From Domibacillus enclensis (GTDB lineage Bacteria; Bacillota; Bacilli; Bacillales; Domibacillaceae): DNA of 64,000 nt. Shown here one piece after another: positions 1-10,045 of this stretch. The stretch spans positions 62,001 through 126,000 of the forward strand of contig NZ_FTLX01000002.1 in NCBI RefSeq assembly GCF_900156125.1, read 5' to 3'. Numbering within the stretch: position 1 is the stretch's first letter; each line of letters starts with the position of its first letter. The translations under genes and the position numbers were made by a program. A model generated the notes under the pieces. It saw nothing but the letters and a program-made list of their open reading frames with translations, made no database searches and had not been told where the DNA came from.

Positions 1-960
<960 letters not shown>

Positions 961-965
961 TATAG

Positions 966-1391
<426 letters not shown>

Positions 1392-1398
1392 AAAAGAC

Positions 1399-1435
1399 GC
1401 TGCCCATCGCCTGACGATCGGGCAGCTTTTTTTTT
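1399..1435 (+). terminator. Rho-independent terminator of the atp operon
   Basis: GCTGCCC and GGGCAGC form a GC-rich stem, followed by nine T residues. Confidence 0.9.
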
Positions 1436-1535
1436 GCTAATCAGGAACGAGACACTCTTTTAAAATAAGCGGTCTCCTGATTAAATAAAAGCAAAAAGAA
1501 TCGAACGTGAACAAGGAATAAGGAGTAGGATGATC

Positions 1536-1769
1536 ATGATTGAATCTTTCGGACAAGAAGCGCTTATTAGCATGGTTCTCAGCCTGTTTTGTATTGGCCT
1601 GTCGTTTTGGTCGCTTCAGTCGCTCCGGCTCGATCAGCTCTTTCGCAAAAACCAGGTAGCCCGTGCCCGAATGCTTTATTTATTGCTTTCCATTGCGATC
1701 GGATCGGCCGTCAGCAGCTTCTTTTTGAACTATTTGCAATGGGCTCGCCAGCTTCCTTTACTGTTTTAA
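1536..1769 (+). CDS. ywzB: DUF1146 small membrane protein (YwzB-like)
   Basis: A 77-residue membrane protein of unknown function with two hydrophobic segments (about residues 8-25 and 47-68) around a basic loop. In B. subtilis the DUF1146 gene ywzB holds the same place between atpC and murAA. An in-frame ATG lies at 1530, but AGGAG at 1521-1525 is only 4 nt from it and 10 nt from 1536, and MIESFGQEAL resembles family N-termini. The ywmB gene that follows ywzB in B. subtilis is not seen here. Confidence 0.8.
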   Translation: MIESFGQEALISMVLSLFCIGLSFWSLQSLRLDQLFRKNQVARARMLYLLLSIAIGSAVSSFFLNYLQWARQLPLLF

Positions 1770-1900
1770 TTGGACTTGTGCACTGACGTACTTGCCTTTT
1801 CTGGTAAAATCATTTAAATTGAATGGAGACATTTTGTGAAAAAACATGCATTTTGGGTTTGCCGCCGTGTTAGACGGGAAAACAAAAAAAGGATGGTTTT

Positions 1901-1928
1901 TTGAATAATTTCACAAAGTCTCTACAAT
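1901..1928 (+). promoter_or_regulatory. Candidate sigma-A promoter upstream of murA
   Basis: TTGAAT, a 16-bp spacer and TACAAT. The 307-bp gap 1770-2077 holds this and a doubtful 22-codon frame (1836-1904), nothing else that I can support. TATAAT near 2047 is another possible -10. Confidence 0.35.
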
Positions 1929-2077
1929 TTGTGCTAAATTTCACTTGAGAAATTTGCGATCAGGATGGTAAACTTTAAGAAGTTTTGTCGAAGTGACGAA
2001 AAGACATTGGAAAGGGCTGGCACGTCAGTCCACTGATTTGAATATGTATAATAGAAAAGGACGCGGAGGGGAACAGT

Positions 2078-3367
2078 TTGGACAAAATTATCGTCCGCGG
2101 CGGTCACCAATTGAATGGTACCGTCAAAGTTGAAGGAGCAAAAAATTCGGTGCTGCCAGTGATTGCAGCGACCATGCTTGCAGGAGAAGGAAAGTGTGTC
2201 ATTCGTGACGTACCAACTTTATCCGATGTATATACAATTAATGAAGTATTGCGCCACTTAAATTGTGAAGTGACATTTGAAAACAACACAGTAACAGTTG
2301 ATGCAACGAAAGATCTTCTAATTGAAGCTCCATTTGAATACGTTCGCAAAATGCGTGCCTCTGTTTTAGTCATGGGTGCACTTTTGGCGCGAAATGGAAA
2401 AGCCCGTGTCGCACTTCCCGGCGGATGCGCAATCGGTTCACGTCCGATTGACCAGCATTTAAAAGGATTTGAAGCGATGGGCGCTCATGTCCGTGTGGAA
2501 AACGGCTTTATCGAAGCCGAAACAGATGGACGATTAAAAGGAGCAAAAATTTATCTGGATTTCCCGAGCGTCGGCGCTACGGAAAACATTATGACCGCTG
2601 CTGCTTTAGCAGAAGGTACAACCATCCTTGAAAACGCAGCAAAAGAACCGGAAATCGTTGACCTTGCGAACCTTATCAACAAAATGGGTGGCAAAGTAAT
2701 CGGAGCTGGTACAGAAACGATTCGTATTGAAGGTGTTGACGTATTAACCGGTGCGGACCACGCAATTATTCCTGATCGTATTGAAGCTGGCACATTTATG
2801 ACTGCTGCCGCGATTACAGGCGGAAACGTCCTAGTAGAAGGTGCTGTTGCCGAGCACATGTCGTCATTGATCGCAAAAATGCGTGAAATGGGCGTGGAAA
2901 TTATTGAAGAGGACAATGGCATTCGTGTCATCGGTCCTGAAAAAATGAAATCGGTCGATATTAAAACAATGCCGCACCCTGGCTTCCCGACAGATATGCA
3001 ATCACAAATGATGGCATTGATGCTGAAAGCGGAAGGAACAGGCGTCATTACGGAAACCGTTTTTGAAAACCGCTTTATGCACGTGGAAGAGTTCCGCCGC
3101 ATGAATGCCAATGCAAAGATTGAAGGCCGTTCGGTCATTATTGATGGTCCATCTGATTTGCAGGGAGCTGAAGTTGCCGCAACGGATTTACGTGCAGCTG
3201 CCGCATTGATCCTGGCTGGACTCGTAGCAGATGGCTACACACGTGTAACAGAACTAAAGCATCTTGATCGCGGATACGTGAATTTCCACGGCAAGCTTGC
3301 CGCACTTGGTGCAGATATTGAACGTGTATCGGAAACAGCAGACACGCCAGTCGCGGTGAAAAGCTGA
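2078..3367 (+). CDS. murA: UDP-N-acetylglucosamine 1-carboxyvinyltransferase
   Basis: MurA transfers enolpyruvate from PEP to UDP-GlcNAc, the first committed step of peptidoglycan synthesis, in the cytoplasm. The 429 residues match the family. The catalytic cysteine is Cys117 in GGCAIGSRP, so a fosfomycin-sensitive type is expected. Lys22 and Asn23 (AKNSVLP) match the substrate-binding pair. The start is TTG after GCGGAGGGG. The position after the DUF1146 gene and before spoIID matches B. subtilis murAA. Confidence 0.97.
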   Translation: MDKIIVRGGHQLNGTVKVEGAKNSVLPVIAATMLAGEGKCVIRDVPTLSDVYTINEVLRHLNCEVTFENNTVTVDATKDLLIEAPFEYVRKMRASVLVMGALLARNGKARVALPGGCAIGSRPIDQHLKGFEAMGAHVRVENGFIEAETDGRLKGAKIYLDFPSVGATENIMTAAALAEGTTILENAAKEPEIVDLANLINKMGGKVIGAGTETIRIEGVDVLTGADHAIIPDRIEAGTFMTAAAITGGNVLVEGAVAEHMSSLIAKMREMGVEIIEEDNGIRVIGPEKMKSVDIKTMPHPGFPTDMQSQMMALMLKAEGTGVITETVFENRFMHVEEFRRMNANAKIEGRSVIIDGPSDLQGAEVAATDLRAAAALILAGLVADGYTRVTELKHLDRGYVNFHGKLAALGADIERVSETADTPVAVKS

Positions 3368-3396
3368 ATTCATTCCTACCTATCATTATTTTTCTT

Positions 3397-3429
3397 GAAA
3401 AACCGTCTGTTTGTACAGGCGGTTTTTTT
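3397..3429 (+). terminator. Terminator of murA
   Basis: AAAACCGTCTG, a short loop, CAGGCGGTTTT and a T-run. It lies inside the longest open frame of spoIID, which argues against the far-upstream start codon of that frame. Confidence 0.85.
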
Positions 3430-3462
3430 GTGTGCGAAAACAGGTGCCGGCTTTTTTCTTTT

Positions 3463-3491
3463 GTCATAAACAGTATAGTCGAGCATATCCC
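3463..3491 (+). promoter_or_regulatory. Candidate sigma-E promoter of spoIID
   Basis: GTCATAA, a 14-bp spacer and CATATCCC resemble the mother-cell sigma-E consensus (KTCATATT / CATACANT). spoIID is a known sigma-E gene in B. subtilis. Confidence 0.55.
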
Positions 3492-3518
3492 TTTTTATAC
3501 GGCAAGGAGGGAACTTTG

Positions 3519-4442
3519 TTGAAAAAACCGGTTATGACCCTGTTGTTTATTATGATTGCGGCAATCGCTGTTCCAGCAACCGGCATCTGGCTGTCTGAAA
3601 CAAACACACCTCCGGCAGAGCAGGAGCCTACAGTAGATGTCGTGCGGACAGACACACAAAAAACGGAATCCGTCCCGCTTGAATCGTATGTAGCCGGTGT
3701 CGTTGCGGCGGAAATGCCGGCTTCCTTTGAGAAAGAAGCCTTAAAAGCGCAGGCAGTGGCAGCGCGCACGTTTATTTTAACGCAAACATTAAAGGGAAAC
3801 GATGTAACGGACACCGTGGATGACCAGGTATACAAGGATGAACAGGATCAAAAAAACATGTGGGGATCAGAGTATGAGGAAAATAAAGGTAAAATAGAAG
3901 AAGCTGCACGGGAAACAGAAGGAAAGATATTGGTATACAACAATGAGCCGATCACTGCTGCTTTTTTCTCGTCAGGAAACGGGCAGACGGAAAATTCGGA
4001 AGACTACTGGCAGTCTGCAGAGCCTTACTTAATCAGCGTCGCCAGCCCATGGGATAAAGAGGCGCCGAACTTCGAGCAAGAAGTAGAGCTGCCAAAGCAG
4101 GAGGCAGAAGAAAAGCTCGGTGTGTCGCTTCCTGATTCAGGTGTGATTGGAGACGTAACGCAACGGACAGCAGGAGGCCGAATCGCCTCTATCACCATTG
4201 AAGGCAAATCATTCACAGGAAGGGAAGTTCGTGAATTGCTCGACCTGCCTTCTGCTGATTTTCAAATGATTGCGGACGGGACAGAAGTTGTCGTGAAAAC
4301 AAAGGGGTACGGCCACGGTGTGGGGATGAGCCAGTATGGAGCAAACGGAATGGCAAAAGAAGGGAAAACATACGAGGAGATTACAGCGTATTATTATCCA
4401 GGTGCCAGTTTGGAGGAAGCCTCTGTTTTTTTAACTCGTTAA
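3519..4442 (+). CDS. spoIID: Stage II sporulation protein D (lytic transglycosylase)
   Basis: SpoIID cleaves glycan strands during engulfment, working with SpoIIP and SpoIIM on the mother-cell membrane. It has one N-terminal membrane anchor (about residues 4-23) and a SpoIID/LytB domain with the signatures ESYVAGVVAAEMP, ALKAQAVAARTF and a C-terminal GYGHGVGMSQYGA. I chose the TTG at 3519, 8 nt after AAGGAGG, giving 307 residues; the frame stays open to 3411 but that stretch runs through the murA terminator. B. subtilis SpoIID is 343 residues. Confidence 0.93.
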   Translation: MKKPVMTLLFIMIAAIAVPATGIWLSETNTPPAEQEPTVDVVRTDTQKTESVPLESYVAGVVAAEMPASFEKEALKAQAVAARTFILTQTLKGNDVTDTVDDQVYKDEQDQKNMWGSEYEENKGKIEEAARETEGKILVYNNEPITAAFFSSGNGQTENSEDYWQSAEPYLISVASPWDKEAPNFEQEVELPKQEAEEKLGVSLPDSGVIGDVTQRTAGGRIASITIEGKSFTGREVRELLDLPSADFQMIADGTEVVVKTKGYGHGVGMSQYGANGMAKEGKTYEEITAYYYPGASLEEASVFLTR

Positions 4443-4444
4443 AT

Positions 4445-4480
4445 GAAAAAAACACGTCCGCATTTACTGCGGGCGTGCCC
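4445..4480 (-). terminator. Terminator between spoIID and the VanZ-like gene
   Basis: CACGCCCGCAG and TGCGGACGTG pair around a short loop, followed by a T-run on the minus strand. It overlaps the end of the minus-strand gene and may also stop spoIID transcription. Confidence 0.7.
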
Positions 4481-4898
4481 ATTCACTAAAGCCGGCCATC
4501 CAGCGGCCGATTTTTGACTTGCGTTCAAAATACATATATTTGACGGCGAGAAAAGCAATCGCCACACCCGTTACATCTTTAATGGCATCAATAAGCGTGG
4601 CTGAGCGGTATGGCACAAACGCCTGATGAATTTCATCCGCCAGCCCGTAAAAAGAAGCGAAAACGGCTGCCGCAAAACTGACCACAGGCGTCAGGCGGCC
4701 ATTTGCTAAAAAAGCTGCAGCAATGAGTCCATATAAAATAGCGAATTCAACCAAATGAAGAGATTCTTTAATAAGTAAATCAAGAGAGTTATTCGGTAAA
4801 TCCATAATGGTATCGTGCGGAAGGCCCGACATAATCCAAATGGCTATCATATAAAAAACGGGCAGTGCCATAACAAACAATCGAATTCCTTTTTTCAA
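4464..4898 (-). CDS. VanZ-like membrane protein
   Basis: A 144-residue protein with four hydrophobic segments and the VanZ-family signature of a conserved Glu or His before a helix (LHLVEFAILYG) followed by DEIHQAFVPYRS and DAIKDVTG. VanZ gives low-level teicoplanin resistance in enterococci; the role of chromosomal homologues in Bacillus is unclear. I chose the TTG at 4898 because GGAGGTG lies 7 nt upstream. A GTG at 4934 keeps the frame but sits directly against its Shine-Dalgarno sequence. It faces spoIID across a shared terminator. Confidence 0.75.
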   Translation of the reverse strand: MKKGIRLFVMALPVFYMIAIWIMSGLPHDTIMDLPNNSLDLLIKESLHLVEFAILYGLIAAAFLANGRLTPVVSFAAAVFASFYGLADEIHQAFVPYRSATLIDAIKDVTGVAIAFLAVKYMYFERKSKIGRWMAGFSEWARPQ

Positions 4899-5051
4899 TC
4901 TTCCACACCTCCACATCCTCTTTGATTTTACCACCTCCTTTTCATGTGAACAGCCTTGTTTGTGGCGTTTTTTTTACGATTTCAGGAATTTTAAGGGACA
5001 TATGTATAAAATCCCATTCCTCCGTCGAAAATGGATGACGAGGTGATGACC

Positions 5052-5705
5052 ATGAAAGAGGGCGGCAAAAAACAACTCCCCCCAAAACTGAAAGACTTTT
5101 TAACGCGTCGGCGGGCTTTGCCTGCAATTTATTTAGCTTGTGCCATTTTATTGATTTCTAGTTTGTTGTTTTATGAGGTGATGAAGCCAGAGAACGAGGA
5201 AAGAGCAGCCGATCTGTTTAATGAACCAGCGGAAAGCGTGAACGGTAAGCCGGAAAAAATGATCAAGCCGGTTGTAGAAGGGGCAGCAGCAAAAACGGCT
5301 TTTTACGATGAAAAAGCTGAGGCGGACAAGCAAGAGGAGGCATTGGTCGTATTTAACGATACGTATTATGAAAGCACAGGCGTTGATTATGCACTTGAAA
5401 ACGGCAAAACGTTTGCCGTATCAGCGCCGCTTTCAGGAACGGTTACAGATGTGCGGGAGGACGCATTTCTTGGCAACTACATTGAAATTGATCATGGCAA
5501 TGGAGCGGTCAGCACATTTCAATCAGTGGACAACATTCAAGTAAAGAAGAATGACACAGTCACACAGGGCGAAAAGCTTGGAGAAGCAGGCAGAAGCATT
5601 TTAAATGAATCGGCTGGCATACACGTTCACTTTGAAATAACGAAGGATGGCGAGCTCCTGGACCCCTCCTCGGTTTATGGGAAAACGGTTAGTGATTGGA
5701 AATGA
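5052..5705 (+). CDS. spoIIQ: Stage II sporulation protein Q (LytM-like, forespore)
   Basis: SpoIIQ is made in the forespore and binds mother-cell SpoIIIAH to form the channel that supports engulfment and sigma-G activity. The 217-residue protein has one N-terminal membrane segment, a linker and an M23/LytM domain. The usual HxGxD zinc motif reads STGVD, so the first His is a Ser, while the distal HVH is kept; B. subtilis SpoIIQ is also a non-catalytic LytM protein. I chose the ATG at 5052 because GAGGTG precedes it; ATGs at 5031 and 5046 are also in frame. It is shorter than B. subtilis SpoIIQ (283 residues). Confidence 0.9.
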   Translation: MKEGGKKQLPPKLKDFLTRRRALPAIYLACAILLISSLLFYEVMKPENEERAADLFNEPAESVNGKPEKMIKPVVEGAAAKTAFYDEKAEADKQEEALVVFNDTYYESTGVDYALENGKTFAVSAPLSGTVTDVREDAFLGNYIEIDHGNGAVSTFQSVDNIQVKKNDTVTQGEKLGEAGRSILNESAGIHVHFEITKDGELLDPSSVYGKTVSDWK

Positions 5706-5732
5706 ATATTTCCCAGGCAATACACATATCGT
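5704..5732 (+). promoter_or_regulatory. Candidate sigma-E promoter of spoIIID
   Basis: GAATATT, 14 bp and CATATCGT resemble the sigma-E consensus with the same spacing as the candidate before spoIID. The match is weaker than that one. Confidence 0.35.
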
Positions 5733-5826
5733 TAAGTAAACGAAATGGGGCTGCTTGTATTCGATGAAACCCATGGCCGAAATAGTCGACACCGCTCATC
5801 CCGTTTCCGCTGAAGGAGGCGTGTGC

Positions 5827-6087
5827 GTGCGCGAGTACATCAAAGAAAGAGCACTGAGGGCCGGCAAGTATATCGTCGAAACAAATAAAACGGTCAGGGA
5901 TGCAGCAAAAGAGTTTGGCATTTCGAAAAGTACAGTTCACAAAGATTTAACGGAGCGGCTGCCCGATGTCAATCCGGAACTGTCTGCCCGAGTCGAACAT
6001 ATTTTACACTACCATAAATCCATCCGGCATCTGCGCGGAGGCGAAGCAACAAAACAAAAGTGGAAGCAGCCGGACCGCTGTAGCTAA
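5827..6087 (+). CDS. spoIIID: Sporulation transcription factor SpoIIID
   Basis: Small DNA-binding regulator of the mother cell that switches genes between the sigma-E and sigma-K stages. It is 86 residues with a helix-turn-helix (TVRDAAKEFGISKSTVHKDL) and the C-terminal basic helix YHKSIRHLRGGEATK, nearly identical to the B. subtilis protein from memory. The GTG at 5827 lies 7 nt after AAGGAGG, and the resulting N-terminus VREYIKERA aligns with MHDYIKERT. The open frame extends upstream to 5755 but without support. Confidence 0.95.
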   Translation: MREYIKERALRAGKYIVETNKTVRDAAKEFGISKSTVHKDLTERLPDVNPELSARVEHILHYHKSIRHLRGGEATKQKWKQPDRCS

Positions 6088-6095
6088 CACGAAAC

Positions 6096-6129
6096 AAAAA
6101 GAGAAAGCATCCCTTGCTTTCTCTTTTTC
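6096..6129 (+). terminator. Terminator of spoIIID
   Basis: AAAGAGAAAGCA, a short loop, TGCTTTCTCTTTTT. A near-copy (one base changed in the stem) recurs at 6441-6475 on the far side of the adjacent repeat element. Confidence 0.85.
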
Positions 6130-6130
6130 A

Positions 6131-6475
6131 CGTTGTTGAAAAAAGGATGTGTCAATGAAAAGCAAGTGACACCTTCTTTTTTTCAAAGCCCCTATGCTTG
6201 CGCGAACACGGTCAGGGCGGCTTCTGCAGGACTTCGCGTTCGGAGGGGCGGGCGGTGAGCTAACTTTTGGAGCACGGCTCCAAAAGTGGATCTCACCTTT
6301 CCCGCTTGATCCCTCCCGAGTCTTCGTCCTGCGCCAGCCGCCCTAGTGGGGAGGGAAAGCAGATCATAAAACCAAAGATGGGTATACGTTACGTTCTGAT
6401 TGGAAACAAAGAAACAATGGCCCTCTGTTTTTCAATACTATGTAAAGAGAAAGCATCCCTTGCTTTCCCTTTTTC
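6131..6475 (+). repeat. Structured interspersed repeat, copy A (half-length)
   Basis: This stretch is the first half of an element that recurs at 10046 and 20963. The core (about 6215-6345) is an imperfect inverted repeat: GGGCGGCTTCTGCAGGAC pairs with GTCCTGCGCCAGCCGCCC, and inside it GGAGGG/CCCTCC, GGTGAG/CTCACC and CTTTTG/CAAAAG also pair. I see no plausible coding frame or transposase. The copy starts directly after the spoIIID terminator and ends with a near-duplicate of it. It fills most of the gap between spoIIID and mbl. Confidence 0.85.
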
Positions 6476-6600
6476 ACTTTGTCCAAAATAACCGAATATT
6501 CACAGTCCAATCTTCCTTGAATATATGGTAAAATAGGTATTTGGAGTATAAAAGCGACCATTATATGAAAAATAGATGAAGACTATTGAGGGGGCAGGAC

Positions 6601-7605
6601 ATGTTTTCGAAAGATATTGGAATTGACCTGGGGACGGCTAACGTATTAATACATGTAAAAGGACAGGGAATCGTATTAAACGAGCCGTCTGTCGTGGCGT
6701 TAGACCGGACAACGAATAAAGTGCTGGCTGTGGGTGAAGAAGCGTACCAGATGGTTGGACGTACGCCGGGGAATATTGTGGCGATTCGCCCGCTTCGTGA
6801 TGGCGTTATTGCGGATTTTGATGTAACCGAGTCCATGCTGAAGCATTTCATTAATAAACTGAACGTGAAAGGCTTTTTATCCAAGCCGCGTATTTTAATT
6901 TGCTGTCCAACCCAAATTACTGCTGTTGAACAAAAGGCGATCCGTGAAGCGGCTGAAAAAAGCGGCGGCAAAACGGTTTATTTGGAAGAAGAGCCGAAAG
7001 TGGCAGCGGTTGGCGCCGGCATGGATATTTTTGAGCCGAGCGGACACATGGTCATTGATATTGGCGGCGGGACAACAGATGTTGCTGTCCTGTCTTTAGG
7101 GGCGATCGTTACAGCTGAATCCATTAAAACAGCTGGAAACACCTTTGATGCAGATATTATGAACTACGTGAAAAAGCAATATAAACTATTGATCGGTGAA
7201 CGGACAGCCGAAGCGATTAAAATCAATGTGGGAACCGTTTATCCGAGCGCGCGAAACGAAGAAATGGAAATACGCGGCCGCGATATTATGACCGGGCTTC
7301 CGCGCATTTTAACGATCACGTCGACAGAAATTGAAGGAGCGCTGCGTGAATCTGTTGCTCAAATTGTCCAGGCCTCGAAAAATGTGCTGGAGAAAACGCC
7401 GCCAGAGCTGTCTGCTGATATTATTGACCGGGGTGTGATGCTGACGGGCGGCGGCGCATTGCTGCACGGGATTGATCAGCTGATGGCGGATGAACTGAAG
7501 GTGCCTGTTTTTGTAGCGGAAAACCCAATGGATTGTGTAGCGATCGGCACCGGCAGAATGCTCGATAGTATGGATCGACTTTCTTCCAAGAAAAGGATTA
7601 AATGA
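6601..7605 (+). CDS. mbl: Rod-shape protein Mbl (MreB family)
   Basis: Actin-like filament protein that guides the lateral-wall elongation machinery under the membrane. It has 334 residues with the actin-fold phosphate and adenosine motifs (DIGIDLGTANVL, DIGGGTTDVAVLS, LTGGGALLHG). The ATG at 6601 follows GAGGGGGCAGG; an upstream in-frame start at 6586 would overlap this site. The order spoIIID, mbl, flhO, flhP matches B. subtilis, which distinguishes it from MreB and MreBH. Confidence 0.95.
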   Translation: MFSKDIGIDLGTANVLIHVKGQGIVLNEPSVVALDRTTNKVLAVGEEAYQMVGRTPGNIVAIRPLRDGVIADFDVTESMLKHFINKLNVKGFLSKPRILICCPTQITAVEQKAIREAAEKSGGKTVYLEEEPKVAAVGAGMDIFEPSGHMVIDIGGGTTDVAVLSLGAIVTAESIKTAGNTFDADIMNYVKKQYKLLIGERTAEAIKINVGTVYPSARNEEMEIRGRDIMTGLPRILTITSTEIEGALRESVAQIVQASKNVLEKTPPELSADIIDRGVMLTGGGALLHGIDQLMADELKVPVFVAENPMDCVAIGTGRMLDSMDRLSSKKRIK

Positions 7606-7608
7606 TGA

Positions 7609-7643
7609 AATAGAGCTGCTAATCATAAGCAGCTCTATTTATT
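7609..7643 (+). terminator. Terminator of mbl
   Basis: AAATAGAGCTGCT, a short loop, AGCAGCTCTATTT, then a T-rich tail. Confidence 0.85.
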
Positions 7644-7744
7644 TTTGCTCATTCTGCCTATTTTCTCAATATTTTCTGTTAATGAATGCAGCGACTATTG
7701 TATAATAAAGACGGCATGTATTGCTTAAAAATGAGGTGAACAAT

Positions 7745-8545
7745 TTGTTCAAAGGGTTTTACACGGCTGCTTCAGGCATGATTGCCCAGCAGCGGCGTAC
7801 AGAAATACTAACCAATAATATGTCCAATGTGAATACACCGGGCTATAAAGCAGATCAGACGAGCGTAAGAGCTTTTCCAGAAATGCTGCTGAAACGAATG
7901 GATGATACATCTGTGCCGGTGGAAAATAAATTAAACTTGCCCTACGAACCAACCATTGGTTCTTTAAATACTGGTGTATATTTACAGGAAACCATCCCGA
8001 ATTTCCGTCAGGGAGATCTGCGGGAAACAGGATTGACAACGGATGTGGCTCTTCAAGGAGAATCTGTTTTTTTTACGGTTCAAAATGCAGCGGGAGAGAC
8101 ACGCTATACTCGGAATGGAAATTTCACGCTGGATCTTGAAGGGTACTTAACAACGGCATCGGGCTTTTACGTGCAGGATTCAAATGGAGAACGAATTCAA
8201 TTGACGTCGGATCGTTTTGAAGTCAGTGAATCCGGTGATGTCACCGAAAATGGCCAGCTTGTCGCTCAATTGGGTGTGGCATACGCTGAAAATCCAAATG
8301 ACTTGATCAAGGAAGGCGACGGATTGTACCGGCTCGATGGTGCTGCTCTGCCAAACGCGTATCAGACGGATGCAGCACAATTCTCCACGCAGCAAATGTT
8401 TTTAGAAGGGTCGACAACGGATCTGTCCCGGACGATGACCGATATGCTGACGGCGTACCGATCATTCGAAGCGAATCAAAAAGTATTGACGGCGTATGAC
8501 CGAAGCATGGAAAAAGCCGCAAACGAAATCGGGCGCGTAACGTAA
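7745..8545 (+). CDS. flhO: Flagellar basal-body rod protein FlhO
   Basis: FlgG-type distal rod protein. It has the flg_bb_rod N-terminus (AASGMIAQQRRTEILTNNMSNVNTPGYKA) and the C-terminal helix typical of rod and hook proteins (LTAYRSFEANQKVLTAYDRSMEKAANEIGRV). The TTG at 7745 lies 7 nt after GAGGTG and gives 266 residues, close to B. subtilis FlhO. It forms an operon with flhP, 13 bp downstream. Confidence 0.92.
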   Translation: MFKGFYTAASGMIAQQRRTEILTNNMSNVNTPGYKADQTSVRAFPEMLLKRMDDTSVPVENKLNLPYEPTIGSLNTGVYLQETIPNFRQGDLRETGLTTDVALQGESVFFTVQNAAGETRYTRNGNFTLDLEGYLTTASGFYVQDSNGERIQLTSDRFEVSESGDVTENGQLVAQLGVAYAENPNDLIKEGDGLYRLDGAALPNAYQTDAAQFSTQQMFLEGSTTDLSRTMTDMLTAYRSFEANQKVLTAYDRSMEKAANEIGRVT

Positions 8546-8558
8546 AGGAGAGCGTAAG

Positions 8559-9347
8559 ATGAACAGAACGATGATTAATGCCGTTAACACGCTGTCTCAG
8601 CTTCAGAAAAAAATGGATGTAACAAGCAGCAATGTAGCCAATTTGACAACGACCGGATATAAAAGCAGCAATGCGTCGTTTGCCGATTTAATTCATCAGC
8701 AGACCGTCAACATGTACCGAGAGAATGAGGATGTTGGCCGTGATACGCCTTACGGAATCCGGCTCGGGGCAGGTGCGATGATGGCGCAGGTGCAAATGGT
8801 CAGCACGCAGGGGAATATTCAGCAAACAGGACGGACGCTGGACTTTGGATTGACGAAGCCAAATCAGTTTTTCAAAGTGCTGATTCAGGATGAAGAGGGC
8901 AATGGCCGCGTTCACTACACGCGGGACGGCGCTTTTTCTGTAACGCCTGCGGGCGGCGGCAATCTGATGCTCGTTACATCAGAAGGCAATCCTGTTCTTG
9001 ATGAAAATGATGCGCCGATCGTTTTGCCGGAAGAAGAGATGGAGCAGCAGGCAGGGGGGCTTCTCGGTCTTGTGGAAGTGGATAAGCCGCAGTTTTTAGA
9101 GCGGGCTTCCGCCAACCTGTTTGTGCTTCCCCAAAACCCGGCCACTGCGGAGGGACAGATTTTGCGGAACTTAAATGCGGCTGAGCGGCAGGAAGCCGGT
9201 ATTCAGGCCGGGGCGCTTGAAATGTCAAATGTTGATTTCGCGAAGGAAATGAGCGATTTGACGGCAACTCAGCGCTCTTATCAATTTCAATCAAAGGCGA
9301 TATCGATCGCTGATCAAATGCTTGGCTTAATTAATGGGGTCAGATAG
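8559..9347 (+). CDS. flhP: Flagellar hook-basal body protein FlhP
   Basis: Second FlgG-like rod protein of the operon, 262 residues. The N-terminal motif NTLSQLQKKMDVTSSNVANLTTTGYKSS and the C-terminal DLTATQRSYQFQSKAISIADQMLGLINGVR are the paired terminal helices of axial proteins. AAAGGAG precedes the ATG. FlhO and FlhP together build the rod in Bacillus. Confidence 0.92.
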   Translation: MNRTMINAVNTLSQLQKKMDVTSSNVANLTTTGYKSSNASFADLIHQQTVNMYRENEDVGRDTPYGIRLGAGAMMAQVQMVSTQGNIQQTGRTLDFGLTKPNQFFKVLIQDEEGNGRVHYTRDGAFSVTPAGGGNLMLVTSEGNPVLDENDAPIVLPEEEMEQQAGGLLGLVEVDKPQFLERASANLFVLPQNPATAEGQILRNLNAAERQEAGIQAGALEMSNVDFAKEMSDLTATQRSYQFQSKAISIADQMLGLINGVR

Positions 9348-9356
9348 AGGGGAACG

Positions 9357-9566
9357 ATGATCATGGTGCATGAACGAAAGCGGACGAAAGAAACCCGCCT
9401 TACGCCCCTCGGCAGATTGATGATATCACTGTTTTTCATCGCGCTGACGGCTGTTGCCGGCGCATTGATCGGATATAGTATTATCGGTCAGGGAGATCCA
9501 GTAGACGTATTTAAACCGGATACATGGATTCAATTGTATGACGTTGTGATGAACAGCTTATTCTAA
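9357..9566 (+). CDS. EpuA-like small membrane protein
   Basis: A 69-residue protein with a basic N-terminus ([17 protein letters not shown]), one membrane helix (about residues 22-45) and a short outer tail ([24 protein letters not shown]). This matches the small family often named DNA-directed RNA polymerase subunit beta or EpuA in Firmicutes; the name does not prove function. It lies 9 bp after flhP and 16 bp before fabZ. An ATG at 9363 is an equally good start, with AGAGGGG about 10 nt upstream. Confidence 0.65.
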   Translation: MIMVHERKRTKETRLTPLGRLMISLFFIALTAVAGALIGYSIIGQGDPVDVFKPDTWIQLYDVVMNSLF

Positions 9567-9582
9567 AGAGGCAGGTGCAATA

Positions 9583-10002
9583 GTGGATATTCGTGAAATT
9601 AAAGAAACGATTCCGCACCGCTATCCGTTTTTACTCGTGGATCGAATAATTGAGGTAGAAGACGGCAAGCGTGCAGTTGGAATTAAAAATGTAACAGCGA
9701 ACGAAGAATTTTTTAATGGCCATTTTCCAGACTATCCGGTGATGCCGGGTGTACTCATTGTTGAAGCGCTGGCTCAGGTAGGCGCAGTGGCCATGCTGAA
9801 GAAAGAAGAAAACAAAGGACGTTTAGCTTTTTTCGCCGGTATCGACAACTGCCGCTTTAAACGCCAGGTCGTTCCTGGCGATCAGCTGCGCCTTGAGGTC
9901 GAAATGACTCGCCTTCGCGGCTCCATCGGCAAAGCAAAAGCAACAGCCACCGTCGAAGGAGAGCTCGTCTGTGAGGCGGACTTAATGTTTGCGCTTGAAT
10001 AG
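9583..10002 (+). CDS. fabZ: 3-hydroxyacyl-ACP dehydratase FabZ
   Basis: Dehydrates beta-hydroxyacyl-ACP in type II fatty acid synthesis, in the cytoplasm. The 139 residues form a single hot-dog fold. The catalytic His lies in [21 protein letters not shown], with the Glu of VEALAQ as partner. The start is GTG after AGAGGCAGGTG. B. subtilis has the same gene (ywpB/fabZ) after flhP. Confidence 0.96.
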   Translation: MDIREIKETIPHRYPFLLVDRIIEVEDGKRAVGIKNVTANEEFFNGHFPDYPVMPGVLIVEALAQVGAVAMLKKEENKGRLAFFAGIDNCRFKRQVVPGDQLRLEVEMTRLRGSIGKAKATATVEGELVCEADLMFALE

Positions 10003-10010
10003 ATACCGAC

Positions 10011-10044
10011 AAAGCCCCGTATTCTAAAGGATACGGGGCTTTAT
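10011..10044 (+). terminator. Terminator of fabZ
   Basis: AAAGCCCCGTAT and ATACGGGGCTTT form a 12-bp stem with an 8-nt loop. A large repeat begins immediately after it. Confidence 0.85.
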
Positions 10045-10045
10045 A

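Noticed and set aside
1836-1904. 22-codon frame before murA
   Set aside because: GGAG lies at a fair distance, but the sequence has no recognisable pattern and overlaps a candidate promoter; possibly a trace of ywmB, not supportable.
3411-3518. Upstream start of spoIID
   Set aside because: The stretch runs through the murA terminator and has no ribosome site; the TTG at 3519 has a perfect one.
4976-5004. Sigma-F promoter for spoIIQ
   Set aside because: A GGNNANAN-like -10 is present but no -35 at the right distance.
6131-6475. Insertion sequence at copy A (also copies B and C)
   Set aside because: No transposase frame or typical terminal inverted repeats; only structured non-coding repeats.
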